Part shown: piece by piece, positions 45,930 to 57,596 of the stretch | How the letters are laid out: the number at the start of each line of letters is the position of its first letter | How positions within the stretch are numbered: position 1 is the first letter of the stretch | Source of the DNA: an uncultured Muribaculaceae bacterium | GTDB lineage: Bacteria > Bacteroidota > Bacteroidia > Bacteroidales > Muribaculaceae | Length of the DNA: 57,759 nt | Reading direction: 5' to 3' | Assembly (NCBI GenBank): GCA_944321875.1 | Contig: CALUMX010000019.1 | Span: 1 to 57,759, forward strand | Translations under genes and position numbers: made by a program | The notes under the pieces: model-generated | What the model was told of the DNA's origin: nothing | What the model saw: only the letters and a program-made list of their open reading frames with translations | The model's database searches: none

Positions 45930-46508
45930 ATGCTACAAATCGGAGACGTACTTGTCAGCCTCGACTTGATTGAACGTTTTTTCTGCTGCAATCTCGACAA
46001 ATGCCTCGGAGAATGCTGCATCGAAGGTGATGCCGGCGCGCCTATCACAGAAAAAGAATACCAAAAGTTGAAAGAGATTCTGCCTGTGGTATGGGATGAC
46101 CTCTTGCCTCAGGCTAAAGAGGAGATTGAAAAACGGGGTGTCGGATACATTGACGAAGAAGGCGACCTGGTAACAACCATCGTCGACGGTAAAAACTGTG
46201 TGTTTACCTGCTACGGCGAAGGTGGAATGTGCTATTGCGCCATCGAAAAAGCCTACCGCGAAGGCCGGACGGATTTCTACAAGCCCATCTCCTGCCACCT
46301 CTATCCGGTACGGCTTACCGAATATCCAACGTTCACTTCCGTCAACTACCACCAATGGAAAATCTGCAAGGCTGCCGAAGTGTTGGGACGGAAAGAAGGC
46401 ATCCGCCTCTACCAATTTCTCAAAACTCCGCTCATCCGACGTTTCGGCCAAGAATGGTACGACGAGTTGGTACAAGCCTGCGAGGCATATCTGGAAGAAT
46501 ATAAATAA
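45930..46508 (+). CDS. DUF3109 family cysteine-rich protein
   Basis: 192 residues. Starts MLQIGDVLVSLDLIERFFCC, as most family members do. It has several conserved Cys: CNLDKCLGECCIEGDAGAP, CVFTCYGEGGMCYCAIE and SCHLYPVR, probably an Fe-S or zinc site. ATG 45912 (MKTEEI...) is also in frame, but lies at the expected start of transcription from the repeat promoter, so 45930 is preferred. Function unknown; related to zinc/iron-chelating CxxCx(n)CC proteins. A terminator follows. Confidence 0.85.
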   Translation: MLQIGDVLVSLDLIERFFCCNLDKCLGECCIEGDAGAPITEKEYQKLKEILPVVWDDLLPQAKEEIEKRGVGYIDEEGDLVTTIVDGKNCVFTCYGEGGMCYCAIEKAYREGRTDFYKPISCHLYPVRLTEYPTFTSVNYHQWKICKAAEVLGRKEGIRLYQFLKTPLIRRFGQEWYDELVQACEAYLEEYK

Positions 46509-46518
46509 CAACCGCATA

Positions 46519-46556
46519 AGAACTCACTTTCTGCATAAAGAAGTGAGTTCTTTTAC
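46519..46556 (+). terminator. terminator after the DUF3109 gene
   Basis: AAGAACTCACTT and AAGTGAGTTCTT form a stem around TCTGCATAA, followed by TTA. Confidence 0.8.
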
Positions 46557-46619
46557 ATTCACCCATCCGATTTTTACTGAAAAAAAGCCCAACATATTTG
46601 CATTCTAAAAAATTTCAGC

Positions 46620-46627
46620 TACCTTTG
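46620..46627 (+). promoter_or_regulatory. -7 element for rho
   Basis: TACCTTTG, with ATG 46767 about 139 bases downstream, so rho has a long leader. Confidence 0.6.
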
Positions 46628-46637
46628 CAGACATAGA

Positions 46638-46678
46638 GGGCAACTGTTTTTCACCTGAAAGTTGCCTTTATTTCCTCC
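46638..46678 (+). promoter_or_regulatory. terminator-like hairpin in the rho leader
   Basis: GGCAACT (46639-46645) pairs with AGTTGCC (46660-46666), followed by TTTATTTCC. It lies about ten bases after the probable start of transcription and 100 before the ATG, so it could attenuate rho expression. No riboswitch class is recognised. Confidence 0.45.
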
Positions 46679-46766
46679 CAAATTTACACATTATTCTTTT
46701 TATTCAAGAAAACGAATATCCGTGTTGGATATCTAACAATCTTTTATTGTAATCAATTTTAAAATA

Positions 46767-48842
<2,076 letters not shown>

Positions 48843-48860
48843 CCTCACTTGCACATATCC

Positions 48861-48903
48861 GTCAGCCTGCCTCCCACCGGAAAGCAGGCTGACTTTTTAT
48901 TTC
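48861..48903 (+). terminator. intrinsic terminator after rho
   Basis: GTCAGCCTGC and GCAGGCTGAC (10 bp perfect), then TTTTTATTT. Confidence 0.9.
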
Positions 48904-48964
48904 CACCCCAAACATCACCGACAGATAAACCGCAGGGAAATTTCCATTCTCCAAAAAAAGTTTC

Positions 48965-48972
48965 TACCTTTG
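48965..48972 (+). promoter_or_regulatory. -7 element for the lactonase-like gene
   Basis: TACCTTTG, 23 bases before the ATG at 48996. Confidence 0.6.
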
Positions 48973-48995
48973 GATGATATATTATTAACAGAAAT

Positions 48996-50093
48996 ATGAC
49001 GCTATCACTCGGAGGAATCACGCTTGCCATGGCAAGTTTGCTGTCCATGACGCAACAGGCATGGCTGCCTATGTATGTCGGCACCTACACGGCAACCGAC
49101 AGTAAGGGAATCTATTACTATCAGTTTAACCAAGATAACGGCGAAGCCAAGGAACTGTCAGCCACTCCGGCTTCCAATCCTTCCTATCTGGCTTTCTCAG
49201 CCGACAAGCGGACGCTTTATGCCGTCAACGAATCCGACACCGATGCAGATGGCGCACAAGCCTTTGCCATCGGAGAGACGGGACAACTGCAACCGCTCAG
49301 CTCATATCCTACGGACGGGAAAGCACCCTGCTACATTCAATCGTTCAACGACATGATCCTTACGGCCAACTACAACGGAGGCAGCATCGCCCTGTTCAGC
49401 TGTCAGCCGGAAGGCGACCTGAAAGGCAAGCTGCAGACGCTTGAATTCCCGCTCACAGGTCCGGCTCCTGACAAAAAACGTCAGAATGCGGCCCACCTGC
49501 ACTGTGTGGTACCCTCCCCCGACAAGAAATACATCTTTGCCTGCGACCTCGGCAATGACTGCATCTATACACTGACTGCCAATCCAACCGATGCGACCCC
49601 GCTGACCGTAGTCAACCGCACGGACCTGAAAGCAGGCAGCGGCCCCCGGCATCTGACGTTTGCTCCCAACGGAGAATATGCCTACGTCATTACGGAGCTG
49701 TCGGGCGAAGTGTTAGTTTTCAAGGTATCAGACAAAGAATTGCAACTCCAGCAGACCATCGACTGTGACCCGGCCGACGCTCGTGGCAGCGCCGACATCC
49801 GCATCACGCCTGACGGCCGTTTCCTCTATGCAAGCAACCGGCTGAAGAACGACGGCATCTCCATTTATGCCATTCATCCGACCAACGGCACACTCCGCCT
49901 TATCGGTTATCAGACAACCGGCGTGCATCCCCGGAATTTCGCCATTACACCCAACGGAAAGTTCCTGCTCTGCGCCTGCCGCGACAGCAACCGCATTGAG
50001 GTGTATGCCATCAACGAGGAAACCGGACTGCTCACCAACACGCATCAGGATATCCAACTTCCGATGCCTGTCTGTGTTCTGCTGGGCGAATAA
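48996..50093 (+). CDS. lactonase family beta-propeller protein (6-phosphogluconolactonase-like)
   Basis: 365 residues forming a seven-bladed propeller of the PF10282 family: YVGTYTATDSKGIYYYQ in blade 1, repeated LAFSADKRTLYAVNE and RITPDGRFLYASNR, and GVHPRNFAITPNGKFLLCA near the end. The family includes the Pgl that opens 6-phosphogluconolactone, but many members act on other or unknown substrates. The N-terminus (GGITLAMASLLSMTQQA) could be a signal peptide, which would argue against a cytosolic pentose-phosphate role. The gene stands before ybaK and aroC and may start a short operon. Confidence 0.8.
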   Translation: MTLSLGGITLAMASLLSMTQQAWLPMYVGTYTATDSKGIYYYQFNQDNGEAKELSATPASNPSYLAFSADKRTLYAVNESDTDADGAQAFAIGETGQLQPLSSYPTDGKAPCYIQSFNDMILTANYNGGSIALFSCQPEGDLKGKLQTLEFPLTGPAPDKKRQNAAHLHCVVPSPDKKYIFACDLGNDCIYTLTANPTDATPLTVVNRTDLKAGSGPRHLTFAPNGEYAYVITELSGEVLVFKVSDKELQLQQTIDCDPADARGSADIRITPDGRFLYASNRLKNDGISIYAIHPTNGTLRLIGYQTTGVHPRNFAITPNGKFLLCACRDSNRIEVYAINEETGLLTNTHQDIQLPMPVCVLLGE

Positions 50094-50135
50094 ATATCTA
50101 CCGACTACAATCTTTTAACATAACTGAATTTGAAA

Positions 50136-50621
50136 ATGGCTGGAATAAACAAGACCAATGCCGCCAGACTGCTCGACAAGGCCAAGATTCCCTACGAACT
50201 TGTGCCCTACGTTGTCGATGAGTCTGACCTCGGCGCACAACACATTGCAGACCAACTGAATGAAGACATTAACCAGGTGTTCAAGACACTGGTGCTGACG
50301 GGCGACAAGACCAAGTTTTTCGTCTGTGTCATTCCCGGCAATCTGGAAGTGGACCTGAAGAAAGCAGCCAAAGTGTCGGGCAACAAGAAAGTGGAGATGA
50401 TTCCGATGAAGGAACTGCTGCCTACAACGGGCTACATCCGGGGCGGCTGCACTCCCATCGGCATGAAGAAGCCTTTCCCCACCTACTTCCACGAAACCTG
50501 CACGAACTTCGACTATATCTACGTCAGTGCAGGAGTCAGAGGACTGCAGCTGAAAATCAATCCGCAACAGCTTGTCGACTATGTGCATGCCACCATCGCC
50601 GACGTTGCCACCACTTTGTAA
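50136..50621 (+). CDS. ybaK: Cys-tRNA(Pro)/Cys-tRNA(Cys) deacylase
   Basis: 161 residues starting MAGINKTNAARLLDKAKIPYE. YbaK-type trans-editing protein that clears cysteine wrongly placed on tRNA-Pro. Visible: FKTLVLTGDKTKFFVCVIPG, KAAKVSGNKKVEMIP and GYIRGGCTPIGMKK. A TTG two codons upstream (50130) is also possible, but the ATG is preferred. It precedes aroC by nine bases. Confidence 0.93.
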   Translation: MAGINKTNAARLLDKAKIPYELVPYVVDESDLGAQHIADQLNEDINQVFKTLVLTGDKTKFFVCVIPGNLEVDLKKAAKVSGNKKVEMIPMKELLPTTGYIRGGCTPIGMKKPFPTYFHETCTNFDYIYVSAGVRGLQLKINPQQLVDYVHATIADVATTL

Positions 50622-50630
50622 AAACGAACA

Positions 50631-51707
50631 ATGATGAATACTTTTGGAGAGAAATACCGCCTCACCACTTTCGGTGAATCCCACGGACCTGCCATCGGAG
50701 GTGTCATCGACGGCGTTCCTGCCGGCCTGCCCATCGACTCTGAGCGCATACAGCAGGAGCTGGACCGACGCCGTCCCGGACAGTCAGCCATCGTAACTCC
50801 CCGCAAGGAGTCGGACCGCGTACGCCTTCTTTCTGGCATCTTTGAGGGATGCACGACGGGCACTCCCATCGGATTCATCATCGAAAACGAGAACCAGCGG
50901 TCTACCGACTACGAGCCTCTTCGCGATGCTTTCCGTCCGTCGCATGCCGACTATACCTATTCCGCCAAATACGGTATCCGCGACTACCGCGGAGGAGGCA
51001 GAGCCTCTGCCCGTGAGACAGCCGCGAGAATCGTGGGCGGAGCCATTGCCCGACAAGCGCTGGAACGACTCGGCATCTCACTGTTTGCCTATACGTCGCA
51101 GGTGGGTGACATCCGCCTCGACAAGGACTATACGGAAATCGACCCGACTCTGATAGAAAGCAACGCCGTACGCTGCCCCGACGCGCCGACTGCCGAGCGC
51201 ATGATTCGGCTGATAGAGGAAGTGCGTTCGGAGGGTGACACCATCGGAGGTGTGGCTACCTGTGTGGTCCGCGGTCTGCCGGCCGGCCTCGGCGAACCCG
51301 TATTCGACAAGTTGCAAGCCCGCCTTGCCTATGCCATGCTGGGCATCAACGCCGCCAAAGGCTTTGAATACGGCATGGGATTTGAGGGAGCGGCCCGCAG
51401 AGGAAGCGAAATGAACGATACCTTCGTTTCTGACGGCTCACGGATTTCAACACGTACGAACCACTCCGGCGGCATCCAGGGAGGCATCTCCAACGGTGCC
51501 GACATCTATTTCCGTGTGGCATTCAAGCCGGTAGCAACCCTCTTACGCGACACGGAAACCGTCAATGCTCAGGGACAACCGACACTCCTACCCGCCAAAG
51601 GCCGCCACGACCCGTGCGTTCTGCCCCGTGCAGTACCCATCGTGGAAGCAATGGCAACCATGACCATTCTCGACATGTACTTACTCAACAAATCCACCCG
51701 CATCTAA
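50631..51707 (+). CDS. aroC: chorismate synthase
   Basis: Removes phosphate from 5-enolpyruvylshikimate-3-phosphate to give chorismate, with reduced FMN as cofactor. 358 residues: [15 protein letters not shown] at the N-terminus, [39 protein letters not shown] and [20 protein letters not shown] at 50634 is an alternative start. The final TAA shares one base with the ATG of the next gene (51707), so the two are coupled. Confidence 0.97.
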   Translation: MMNTFGEKYRLTTFGESHGPAIGGVIDGVPAGLPIDSERIQQELDRRRPGQSAIVTPRKESDRVRLLSGIFEGCTTGTPIGFIIENENQRSTDYEPLRDAFRPSHADYTYSAKYGIRDYRGGGRASARETAARIVGGAIARQALERLGISLFAYTSQVGDIRLDKDYTEIDPTLIESNAVRCPDAPTAERMIRLIEEVRSEGDTIGGVATCVVRGLPAGLGEPVFDKLQARLAYAMLGINAAKGFEYGMGFEGAARRGSEMNDTFVSDGSRISTRTNHSGGIQGGISNGADIYFRVAFKPVATLLRDTETVNAQGQPTLLPAKGRHDPCVLPRAVPIVEAMATMTILDMYLLNKSTRI

Positions 51708-52603
51708 TGGCAGAGGACAAACTATATTACGATTTCGGACAATTCCTCAACCGGCATTTTGACTTCAAGGTTCAGAAAATCGCCATCAACGCCGGTTTCA
51801 CCTGTCCCAACCGCGACGGAAGCAAAGGAACGGGCGGATGTACTTATTGCAACAACCAGACGTTCAATCCCGAATATTGCAAGCCGCAGCTGACCATCAG
51901 CCAACAGTTGGAAAAAGGGAAGACTTTCTTCGGCCGGAAATATCCGGAAATGAAATACCTTGCCTACTTTCAGGCTTACACCAACACCTACGACGAGCTA
52001 TCGCGACTGCGTGCCATGTATGAGGAAGCACTCAGCGTCGACGGCGTGGCCGGTATCATCATCGGCACACGTCCGGACTGCATGCCTGACGAACTGCTCG
52101 ATTACCTGGCTGATTTGGCGAAGCGGACGTTTGTTCTGATTGAATACGGAGCGGAATCGGCATCCGACGCCACCCTGCGCCTCATCAACCGCGGACACAC
52201 CTGGCAGGATACGGCCGATGCCGTCAGACGGACCGCCGCACGGGGATTGCTCTGCGGACTGCACCTGATACTCGGACTACCGGGAGAAAGCGAGGACGAC
52301 ATGCTCCACACCATCGACTGCGTGAATGAATTGCCGATATCGACGCTCAAACTCCACCAACTACAACTCATCCGAGGCACGCGTCTGGCGCGCCAGGTGG
52401 CTGACGGAGAACTGACAGTGGCACAATGGACCGCCGACGAGTACATTGACCTGTGTATCCGCATCATCCGCCGTCTGCGCAAGGACATCGCCCTCGAGCG
52501 TTTCGTCTCGCAATCGCCGGAAGAACTGCTCATCTCTCCCCGCTGGGGTCTGAAAAACTACGAATTTACCAACAAGCTCAATGCGGCTCTACGCCGGATT
52601 TAG
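51707..52603 (+). CDS. TIGR01212 family radical SAM protein (YhcC-like)
   Basis: 298 residues. The cluster motif is spread as CPNRDGSKGTGGCTYCNN (CxxxxxxxxxxxCxxC spacing, as in this family), after INAGFT. Further marks: YFQAYTNTY, VAGIIIGTRPDC, IEYGAESASDATLRLINRGH and GLHLILGLPGE. The reaction is not established. The longer frame from 51614 lies inside aroC; ATG 51707 overlaps the aroC stop by one base. Confidence 0.9.
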   Translation: MAEDKLYYDFGQFLNRHFDFKVQKIAINAGFTCPNRDGSKGTGGCTYCNNQTFNPEYCKPQLTISQQLEKGKTFFGRKYPEMKYLAYFQAYTNTYDELSRLRAMYEEALSVDGVAGIIIGTRPDCMPDELLDYLADLAKRTFVLIEYGAESASDATLRLINRGHTWQDTADAVRRTAARGLLCGLHLILGLPGESEDDMLHTIDCVNELPISTLKLHQLQLIRGTRLARQVADGELTVAQWTADEYIDLCIRIIRRLRKDIALERFVSQSPEELLISPRWGLKNYEFTNKLNAALRRI

Positions 52604-52658
52604 CCCAAATCGGTCATTCGGTTTAACTTTTTCACCCCGAAAGTTGTTATATATTAAA

Positions 52659-53159
52659 ATGAAGGATATGAAACAAAACATAGAAATTACAGCAGCCGAC
52701 CTCGCATTTCTCGCCAAAGCGTCGGAAGCATCAATGAAAAGTGTGGAAAATGGCGGCGGCCCGTTCGGGGCGGTAGTAGTGAAGGACGGTGAAGTCATTG
52801 CCGTCACCTCCAATTCCGTTACCCTCGACAACGACCCTACCGCCCATGCCGAAGTCAATGCCATCAGAATGGCCTGCAAGAAACTCGGAACGTTCAAGTT
52901 GAACGGGTGCGTAGTCTACAGTTCATGCGAACCCTGCCCGATGTGCCTGAGCGCGCTCTACTGGGCCGGTGTAGACCGTATCTATTACGGAAATACCAAA
53001 GAGGATGCCGACGCCATCGACTTCAGCGACAAATTCATCTATGAGGAACTCGACCGTCCGAAATCGGAGCGTTCCATTCCGTGCATCCATATTCCCAACA
53101 CGGATGCCATTCTCGCTTTCCGCGCATGGCAGGCAAAGGAAGACAAAACAGAATATTAA
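52659..53159 (+). CDS. nucleoside deaminase (guanine/tRNA-adenosine deaminase superfamily)
   Basis: About 166 residues. The zinc-binding signature is present: TAHAEVNAI (His ligand and catalytic Glu) and SSCEPCPMC (two Cys ligands), with GGGPFGAVVVKDG before it. Sequence and length fit guanine deaminase-like cytosolic enzymes (guaD type) better than TadA, but the substrate is uncertain. The start may be 52659 or 52668. It lies 55 bases after the radical SAM gene. Confidence 0.85.
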   Translation: MKDMKQNIEITAADLAFLAKASEASMKSVENGGGPFGAVVVKDGEVIAVTSNSVTLDNDPTAHAEVNAIRMACKKLGTFKLNGCVVYSSCEPCPMCLSALYWAGVDRIYYGNTKEDADAIDFSDKFIYEELDRPKSERSIPCIHIPNTDAILAFRAWQAKEDKTEY

Positions 53160-53181
53160 CGTATCAATAACCACAAAAAGA

Positions 53182-53219
53182 AACGGTCGCCGGCTTTGTT
53201 TAGCCGACGACCGTTTTTC
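53182..53219. terminator. bidirectional terminator between convergent genes
   Basis: AAACGGTCGCCGGCT and AGCCGACGACCGTTT pair with one mismatch; TTTCTG follows on plus and an A-run precedes, giving T's on minus. Confidence 0.8.
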
Positions 53220-53240
53220 TGTCTGCTTTTCTTATTCCTT

Positions 53241-53816
53241 TTAGAAGAAATAAGGTTGTTCCTTCGGATAGACAAGCATGTCGTTCATCACCTTGACAGC
53301 CGCCTCACGTCCAAGAATATCGGAAGCGATGGCGAATGCAAAGTTAATCACTGAGGATGGTCCGTTGGCGGTAATGATGTTTCCGTCAACAACGCAACGC
53401 TCGTCCTTCATCTCCGCACCCTTGCAGAGTGACTCAAATCCTGGATAGCAGGTAGCTTTCTTGCCGTTAAGCAAGCCAAGTTGTCCCAACACGACACCCG
53501 GAGAAGCACAGATGGCACCAATCTTACCGCCACAACCGGCCTGAATATTGAGCATCGATTGCAATTCCGGACATTTGTGCAGATTGGTTGCTCCAGGCAT
53601 ACCACCCGGCAATATCAGCCATTCTACGCGATTGTTTACTACTTCCGAAATAAGCTTATCTGCAATCACCGGCACACCGTGTGAACCGACTACCTCTCTG
53701 CTATCCGAAATGGATACAGTCGTTACGTCGATTCCAGTACGGCGCAAAACATCAACTGTACCTAAGGCTTCCATTTCTTCGAAGCCTGTTGCTAAAAAGA
53801 CATAGGCATTTCTCAT
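53241..53816 (-). CDS. DJ-1/PfpI family protein (YajL/ThiJ-like)
   Basis: About 191 residues from MRNAYVFLATGFEEMEALG. It carries the nucleophile elbow GAICASPGVVLG (Cys near residue 106), the acid residue in GFEEMEA and WLILPGGMPGATNL. Related proteins act in glyoxal or protein-adduct repair, or as chaperones. The frame is open farther upstream, but the leader is AT-rich and the fold begins here. A good promoter lies at 53937-53967, giving a leader of about 120 bases. Confidence 0.88.
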   Translation of the reverse strand: MRNAYVFLATGFEEMEALGTVDVLRRTGIDVTTVSISDSREVVGSHGVPVIADKLISEVVNNRVEWLILPGGMPGATNLHKCPELQSMLNIQAGCGGKIGAICASPGVVLGQLGLLNGKKATCYPGFESLCKGAEMKDERCVVDGNIITANGPSSVINFAFAIASDILGREAAVKVMNDMLVYPKEQPYFF

Positions 53817-53936
53817 AGTGGTTACTTCTTTAATTGTTATACAAATATTCATAATGCCTTCCGAAAACAATAGGGAAAACCCGATTTCATGTGTTTTCTA
53901 TTGACCGGACAGCATTCTATCCTGTACAAATATACG

Positions 53937-53967
53937 AAACAACTATTTTACCGCCAAAAATTGATAT
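53937..53967 (-). promoter_or_regulatory. promoter for the DJ-1/PfpI gene
   Basis: On the minus strand TTTG, 19 bases, TATATTTG. Confidence 0.65.
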
Positions 53968-54069
53968 ATATTTTTATCATCTATTTTAACAAGAAAATAG
54001 TCATAATTTGATAGGTTTTGGCTAATTTTGTTTATCAATAGAAGTCACTTAACTACAAATACAAATTCC

Positions 54070-55101
54070 ATGGCAGAAATCAACCATAACCGCAAACGTG
54101 CCATTACTCTCGCTATTCTCGGATGCCTGGGACTGGCCGCTCTGTTTATTTTCAAATCTAAAAAGACAGAAATCCGCAGCATGTCGGGAATCACCTGGGC
54201 TACGGAGTACAACATCACTTACGACTCCGACAAACAACTTGACGACTCCATTCTCACCGTATTCCGGAAAGTCGACCTGAGCGTCTCGCCGTTCAACAAA
54301 GCCTCGCGCATTACGGCTATCAACGAGAACCAAACCAGCCTTATGGATGATTATCTTGTCATCCTCTTCGATGCCTCACGGGAAATATGGGAAGCGAGCG
54401 AAGGTGCGTTTGACCCGACTCTGTCACCCCTGATTAACGCTTGGGGCTTCGGCTACAAATCGGGCAATCTGCCTACGGAAACGCAAATCGACTCCCTCCG
54501 CCAATTGGTGGGATTTGACAAGCTGAAGCGCATCAAGCACCAGCTTATCAAGCAAGATAAACGCATGTCGCTCAACTACAGCTCCATCGCCAAGGGATTT
54601 GGCTGCGATGAGGTGGGACGCATGTTGGAGCGTAACGGTGTGGAAAACTATCTGGTAGAGATTGGAGGCGAGATTGTCGCACGCGGAACGAATCCCCGGG
54701 GCGAGAAGTGGCGTATCTCCGTCGACAAACCGATTGAAAGCGCCGACAGCATCATTCACGAATCCGCCCAAATTATCGAGCTGAACAATGCCGCCATTGC
54801 CACATCCGGCAATTACCGCAACTTCAAAACGGATGAAAACGGCCGGCACATCAGCCACATCATCGACCCTAAGACGGGTTATTCGACTTCGACCGACATC
54901 CTCAGCGTGACCGTCGTTGCCAAAGACTGCATGACGGCAGACGGATGGGCAACGGCACTGACCGTGCTGGGGTCAGAAAAAGCTAAGGCAACCTTGCAGA
55001 AACATCCGGAACTTGCGGCAATGCTCATCACCCGCGGAACTGACGGGGCGTTCCACATTTGGACGACAGACAATTATAAAAAGCTGATTGTCAGCGAATA
55101 G
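54070..55101 (+). CDS. apbE: FAD:protein FMN transferase
   Basis: About 343 residues with an N-terminal hydrophobic anchor (ITLAILGCLGLAALFIF). ApbE moves FMN from FAD onto a Thr of targets such as NqrB/NqrC or RnfD/RnfG in the periplasm. Seen: SPFNKASRITAIN, GAFDPTLSPLINAWGFG, LNYSSIAKGFGCDEV, NYLVEIGGEIVARG and SHIIDPKTGY. A weak lipobox (ILGC) could make it a lipoprotein. A -7 element TAATTTTG lies at 54023-54030. No target is in the window. Confidence 0.93.
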   Translation: MAEINHNRKRAITLAILGCLGLAALFIFKSKKTEIRSMSGITWATEYNITYDSDKQLDDSILTVFRKVDLSVSPFNKASRITAINENQTSLMDDYLVILFDASREIWEASEGAFDPTLSPLINAWGFGYKSGNLPTETQIDSLRQLVGFDKLKRIKHQLIKQDKRMSLNYSSIAKGFGCDEVGRMLERNGVENYLVEIGGEIVARGTNPRGEKWRISVDKPIESADSIIHESAQIIELNNAAIATSGNYRNFKTDENGRHISHIIDPKTGYSTSTDILSVTVVAKDCMTADGWATALTVLGSEKAKATLQKHPELAAMLITRGTDGAFHIWTTDNYKKLIVSE

Positions 55102-55112
55102 TATTTCAACGA

Positions 55113-56126
55113 TTAGCCATAACGGTGCTTATCCATACCCAACAGCAAGCGCAGACGCGTGAAAATACGCATCTGTAGCCTATAAAGAGGTGGACACCAT
55201 TTTATTGGGGCATATCCGAAACGGAACTTCAATGAAAGAGGTAATCCCTTGGTGAGCGTAGAGAAATAATGACGGTCAAGAATGGCGCGCAACTCCGCTC
55301 GTTCTTCCTCGTCCAGATAGCGACGGCGGGCATAATAGTACATATAGCCGCCCATCACATTACGCCATTTCTGCAAGTCGACCAAATGCAGGGCGTTTTC
55401 ATCGAGCCCTTCCCCGGCAAGCGACTGACGCAGACTGTCGAGAGCCGTCAGAATGTCCCACTGCACTTTATCCTTCCGTGCCGTCGATGAAAGCGGATGC
55501 TGCCGGTAATAATAAACGCCGTTGCAGAATCCGACCTTCCGGGAGTGCAAATAGTGTAGTCGGGTCGTGTTCTCATCGCTGTAAACCTTTGAAATGCAAT
55601 CATACGGATGGGAGTCATACAACCGCCTCCGTGCCGCATAGACTCCATGAATACGCCAATTGATGGCCAACAGGCAGGCTTCCCGTCCCGAGAGCCACGA
55701 AATATCATCATTTACCTCATTCCGGAAATCATGCATCGCCCCATCGGGTTCTACATAACGCAAAGTCAGCAACACCGTGTCCATTTCGGCATCAGCGGCA
55801 AAGGCATCACGGAGTAACTGCAACGCATCGGCCGACAGCCAATCGTCACAGTCGAGCATCATGATAATTTCCCCCTCCGCCTTCTCCAACCCGAGATTTC
55901 TGGCATTGGCAATCCCCTGATTCTCCGCGCTCTCTATCACCACAATACGGCTATCGCGCTCGGAATATTCCTTCAGAATACAACGAGAGGAATCAGTCGA
56001 ACCGTCATCCACACAAAGCAACTGCCAGTTGGCATAAGTCTGTGCCAACAGCGAGTCTAAAGCCTCTCTCAGATAACGCTCTCCGTTATAGACCGCCATC
56101 AATATGGAAATCAATGAATTACTCAT
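55113..56126 (-). CDS. family 2 glycosyltransferase
   Basis: 337 residues. N-terminal ISILMAVYNGERYLREALDSLL, CVDDGSTDSS, NQGIANARNLGLEKA and the DxD-type MLDCDDWLS near residue 97. It starts eight bases before the stop of the flippase gene, which is upstream on this strand, so the two are cotranscribed. Inner-membrane-associated sugar transfer for an exported glycan is the likely role. Confidence 0.9.
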   Translation of the reverse strand: MSNSLISILMAVYNGERYLREALDSLLAQTYANWQLLCVDDGSTDSSRCILKEYSERDSRIVVIESAENQGIANARNLGLEKAEGEIIMMLDCDDWLSADALQLLRDAFAADAEMDTVLLTLRYVEPDGAMHDFRNEVNDDISWLSGREACLLAINWRIHGVYAARRRLYDSHPYDCISKVYSDENTTRLHYLHSRKVGFCNGVYYYRQHPLSSTARKDKVQWDILTALDSLRQSLAGEGLDENALHLVDLQKWRNVMGGYMYYYARRRYLDEEERAELRAILDRHYFSTLTKGLPLSLKFRFGYAPIKWCPPLYRLQMRIFTRLRLLLGMDKHRYG

Positions 56127-57591
56127 CTTTCTTCTGTTTTTTACGTTTCAGCAAATCCGTCCGGTTTCTGACAAACAACCACAAACGCCACAGACCTGCC
56201 GCCACCAGCGCTACCGTTACGCCAACCGACCACCCGGCAGGCAACAGCCACATGGCCGCCAAAACCGACACATGCAGCAACAGGCACTCTGCGAGAAGCC
56301 TCACAATCTCAAATGTCAGGACGTATCCGAAATAATGCCTTACAATCAGGCAATCGGCCAGCAACGAAAAGGCGGAAGCCACCGCCATTCCCCAGCCAGC
56401 CCCATTCAAACCGTAAAAATAATAGCCTACGACAACACCGACCAAAGTCAAAACACTGTAGCATCCTTCCGTCAGGAAATATACGAATCCCCTGCCCCGT
56501 GCCAAAGCGATGTATTCCAAAGGAAGGGTAACACCACGAAACAGGACAGACAGCACGACGAGTTGCGAATAACCCACTGCCGGCAGAAAACGCTCAGAAT
56601 AGACCAACGGTATAATCAACGGCATAGCCGCCATAAAGAGCAACAGCATCGGCGACAAAAGCTGCAGCGTAACGATAATCCGGGCATTCACCAAAGCCGA
56701 CGTTCCCGCATTTCCCTTTACAGAGGACAATTGCGGATAGAAATCACTATCCAGTCCGGCGAAAAAAACGGCAGCATAGGTAGTCACAATAAAATACCCG
56801 GAGTTATAGAATCCCACATCAGCGAGCGAGCCGAAGTTCATCATATAGGAACGGACTGAAAACTCAAAAGCTGAACTGACCGCACCGGTCAGCAAAAAAG
56901 CCAACCCGACCCTCACCATAGCCCTCGCCCGATGATAATGAGCCTTGTCAGGAATTCCAATCCGATAGGGAAACTTACGCATCGAAAAGCAACTGACTAC
57001 CACTGCCACGAAAAACTGAAGCGTAATCAATGCCGGAACAATCCCCTCGACACCCCGGTAGTAATAGAACGGCAAAACAATCAGCACGGCTCCAACCGAA
57101 GCTATCACTCCCTGATGAGCAATGGCCCGCACAAAGCCCGTACCTTTCAGTACTGCAATCTCTCCGGCTGAGAAAATCGACAGTAAAACGACAACCGAGA
57201 GTGCCACAAAAGCACCCGATTGACCTTCTTCTCCAAAATAGGCACGGCTCAACAAGGGTGCGCACAGACACATCAATAGCATACCGGCAACAGCGGTAAA
57301 CAACGTCAGACTACGAGTCAGCCTCACTATTTCCTTCTGTCTGCCGGTATCAACCTCCGCCATACATTTCACGCTACTGGTCGGAATGCCGAGATTCGAA
57401 ATATCGGAAACCAGTTTCAATGCCGTATTATACAAGGAAATCAATCCCATTCCCGCCGGACCGAGCAACACAGCCGTCAGTTTGTTGCGCACCAGAGAAG
57501 ACAGAATGCCAAAGCCGTGTACGCTACCCAGCATACCGGTTAATCTTAGAATTGCACCAAAAGTCTTATGTGTAGTTTCCTTCTGTTCCAC
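56119..57591 (-). CDS. Wzx-like polysaccharide flippase (MATE/MVF-type)
   Basis: About 490 residues with 12-14 hydrophobic segments. It should flip lipid-linked glycan units across the inner membrane. The opening ILRLTGMLGSVHGFGILSSL, then RNKLTAVLLGPAGMGLISLYNTA, matches the N-terminus of Bacteroidota Wzx proteins. The longest frame starts at 57669, but that lies inside the 84-bp repeat; I place the start at GTG 57591 (EQKETTHKTFG). ATG 57537 is a second option. Both agree with the repeat promoter, whose -7 box ends at 57597. Confidence 0.8.
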   Translation of the reverse strand: MEQKETTHKTFGAILRLTGMLGSVHGFGILSSLVRNKLTAVLLGPAGMGLISLYNTALKLVSDISNLGIPTSSVKCMAEVDTGRQKEIVRLTRSLTLFTAVAGMLLMCLCAPLLSRAYFGEEGQSGAFVALSVVVLLSIFSAGEIAVLKGTGFVRAIAHQGVIASVGAVLIVLPFYYYRGVEGIVPALITLQFFVAVVVSCFSMRKFPYRIGIPDKAHYHRARAMVRVGLAFLLTGAVSSAFEFSVRSYMMNFGSLADVGFYNSGYFIVTTYAAVFFAGLDSDFYPQLSSVKGNAGTSALVNARIIVTLQLLSPMLLLFMAAMPLIIPLVYSERFLPAVGYSQLVVLSVLFRGVTLPLEYIALARGRGFVYFLTEGCYSVLTLVGVVVGYYFYGLNGAGWGMAVASAFSLLADCLIVRHYFGYVLTFEIVRLLAECLLLHVSVLAAMWLLPAGWSVGVTVALVAAGLWRLWLFVRNRTDLLKRKKQKKDE

Positions 57592-57596
57592 TATTA

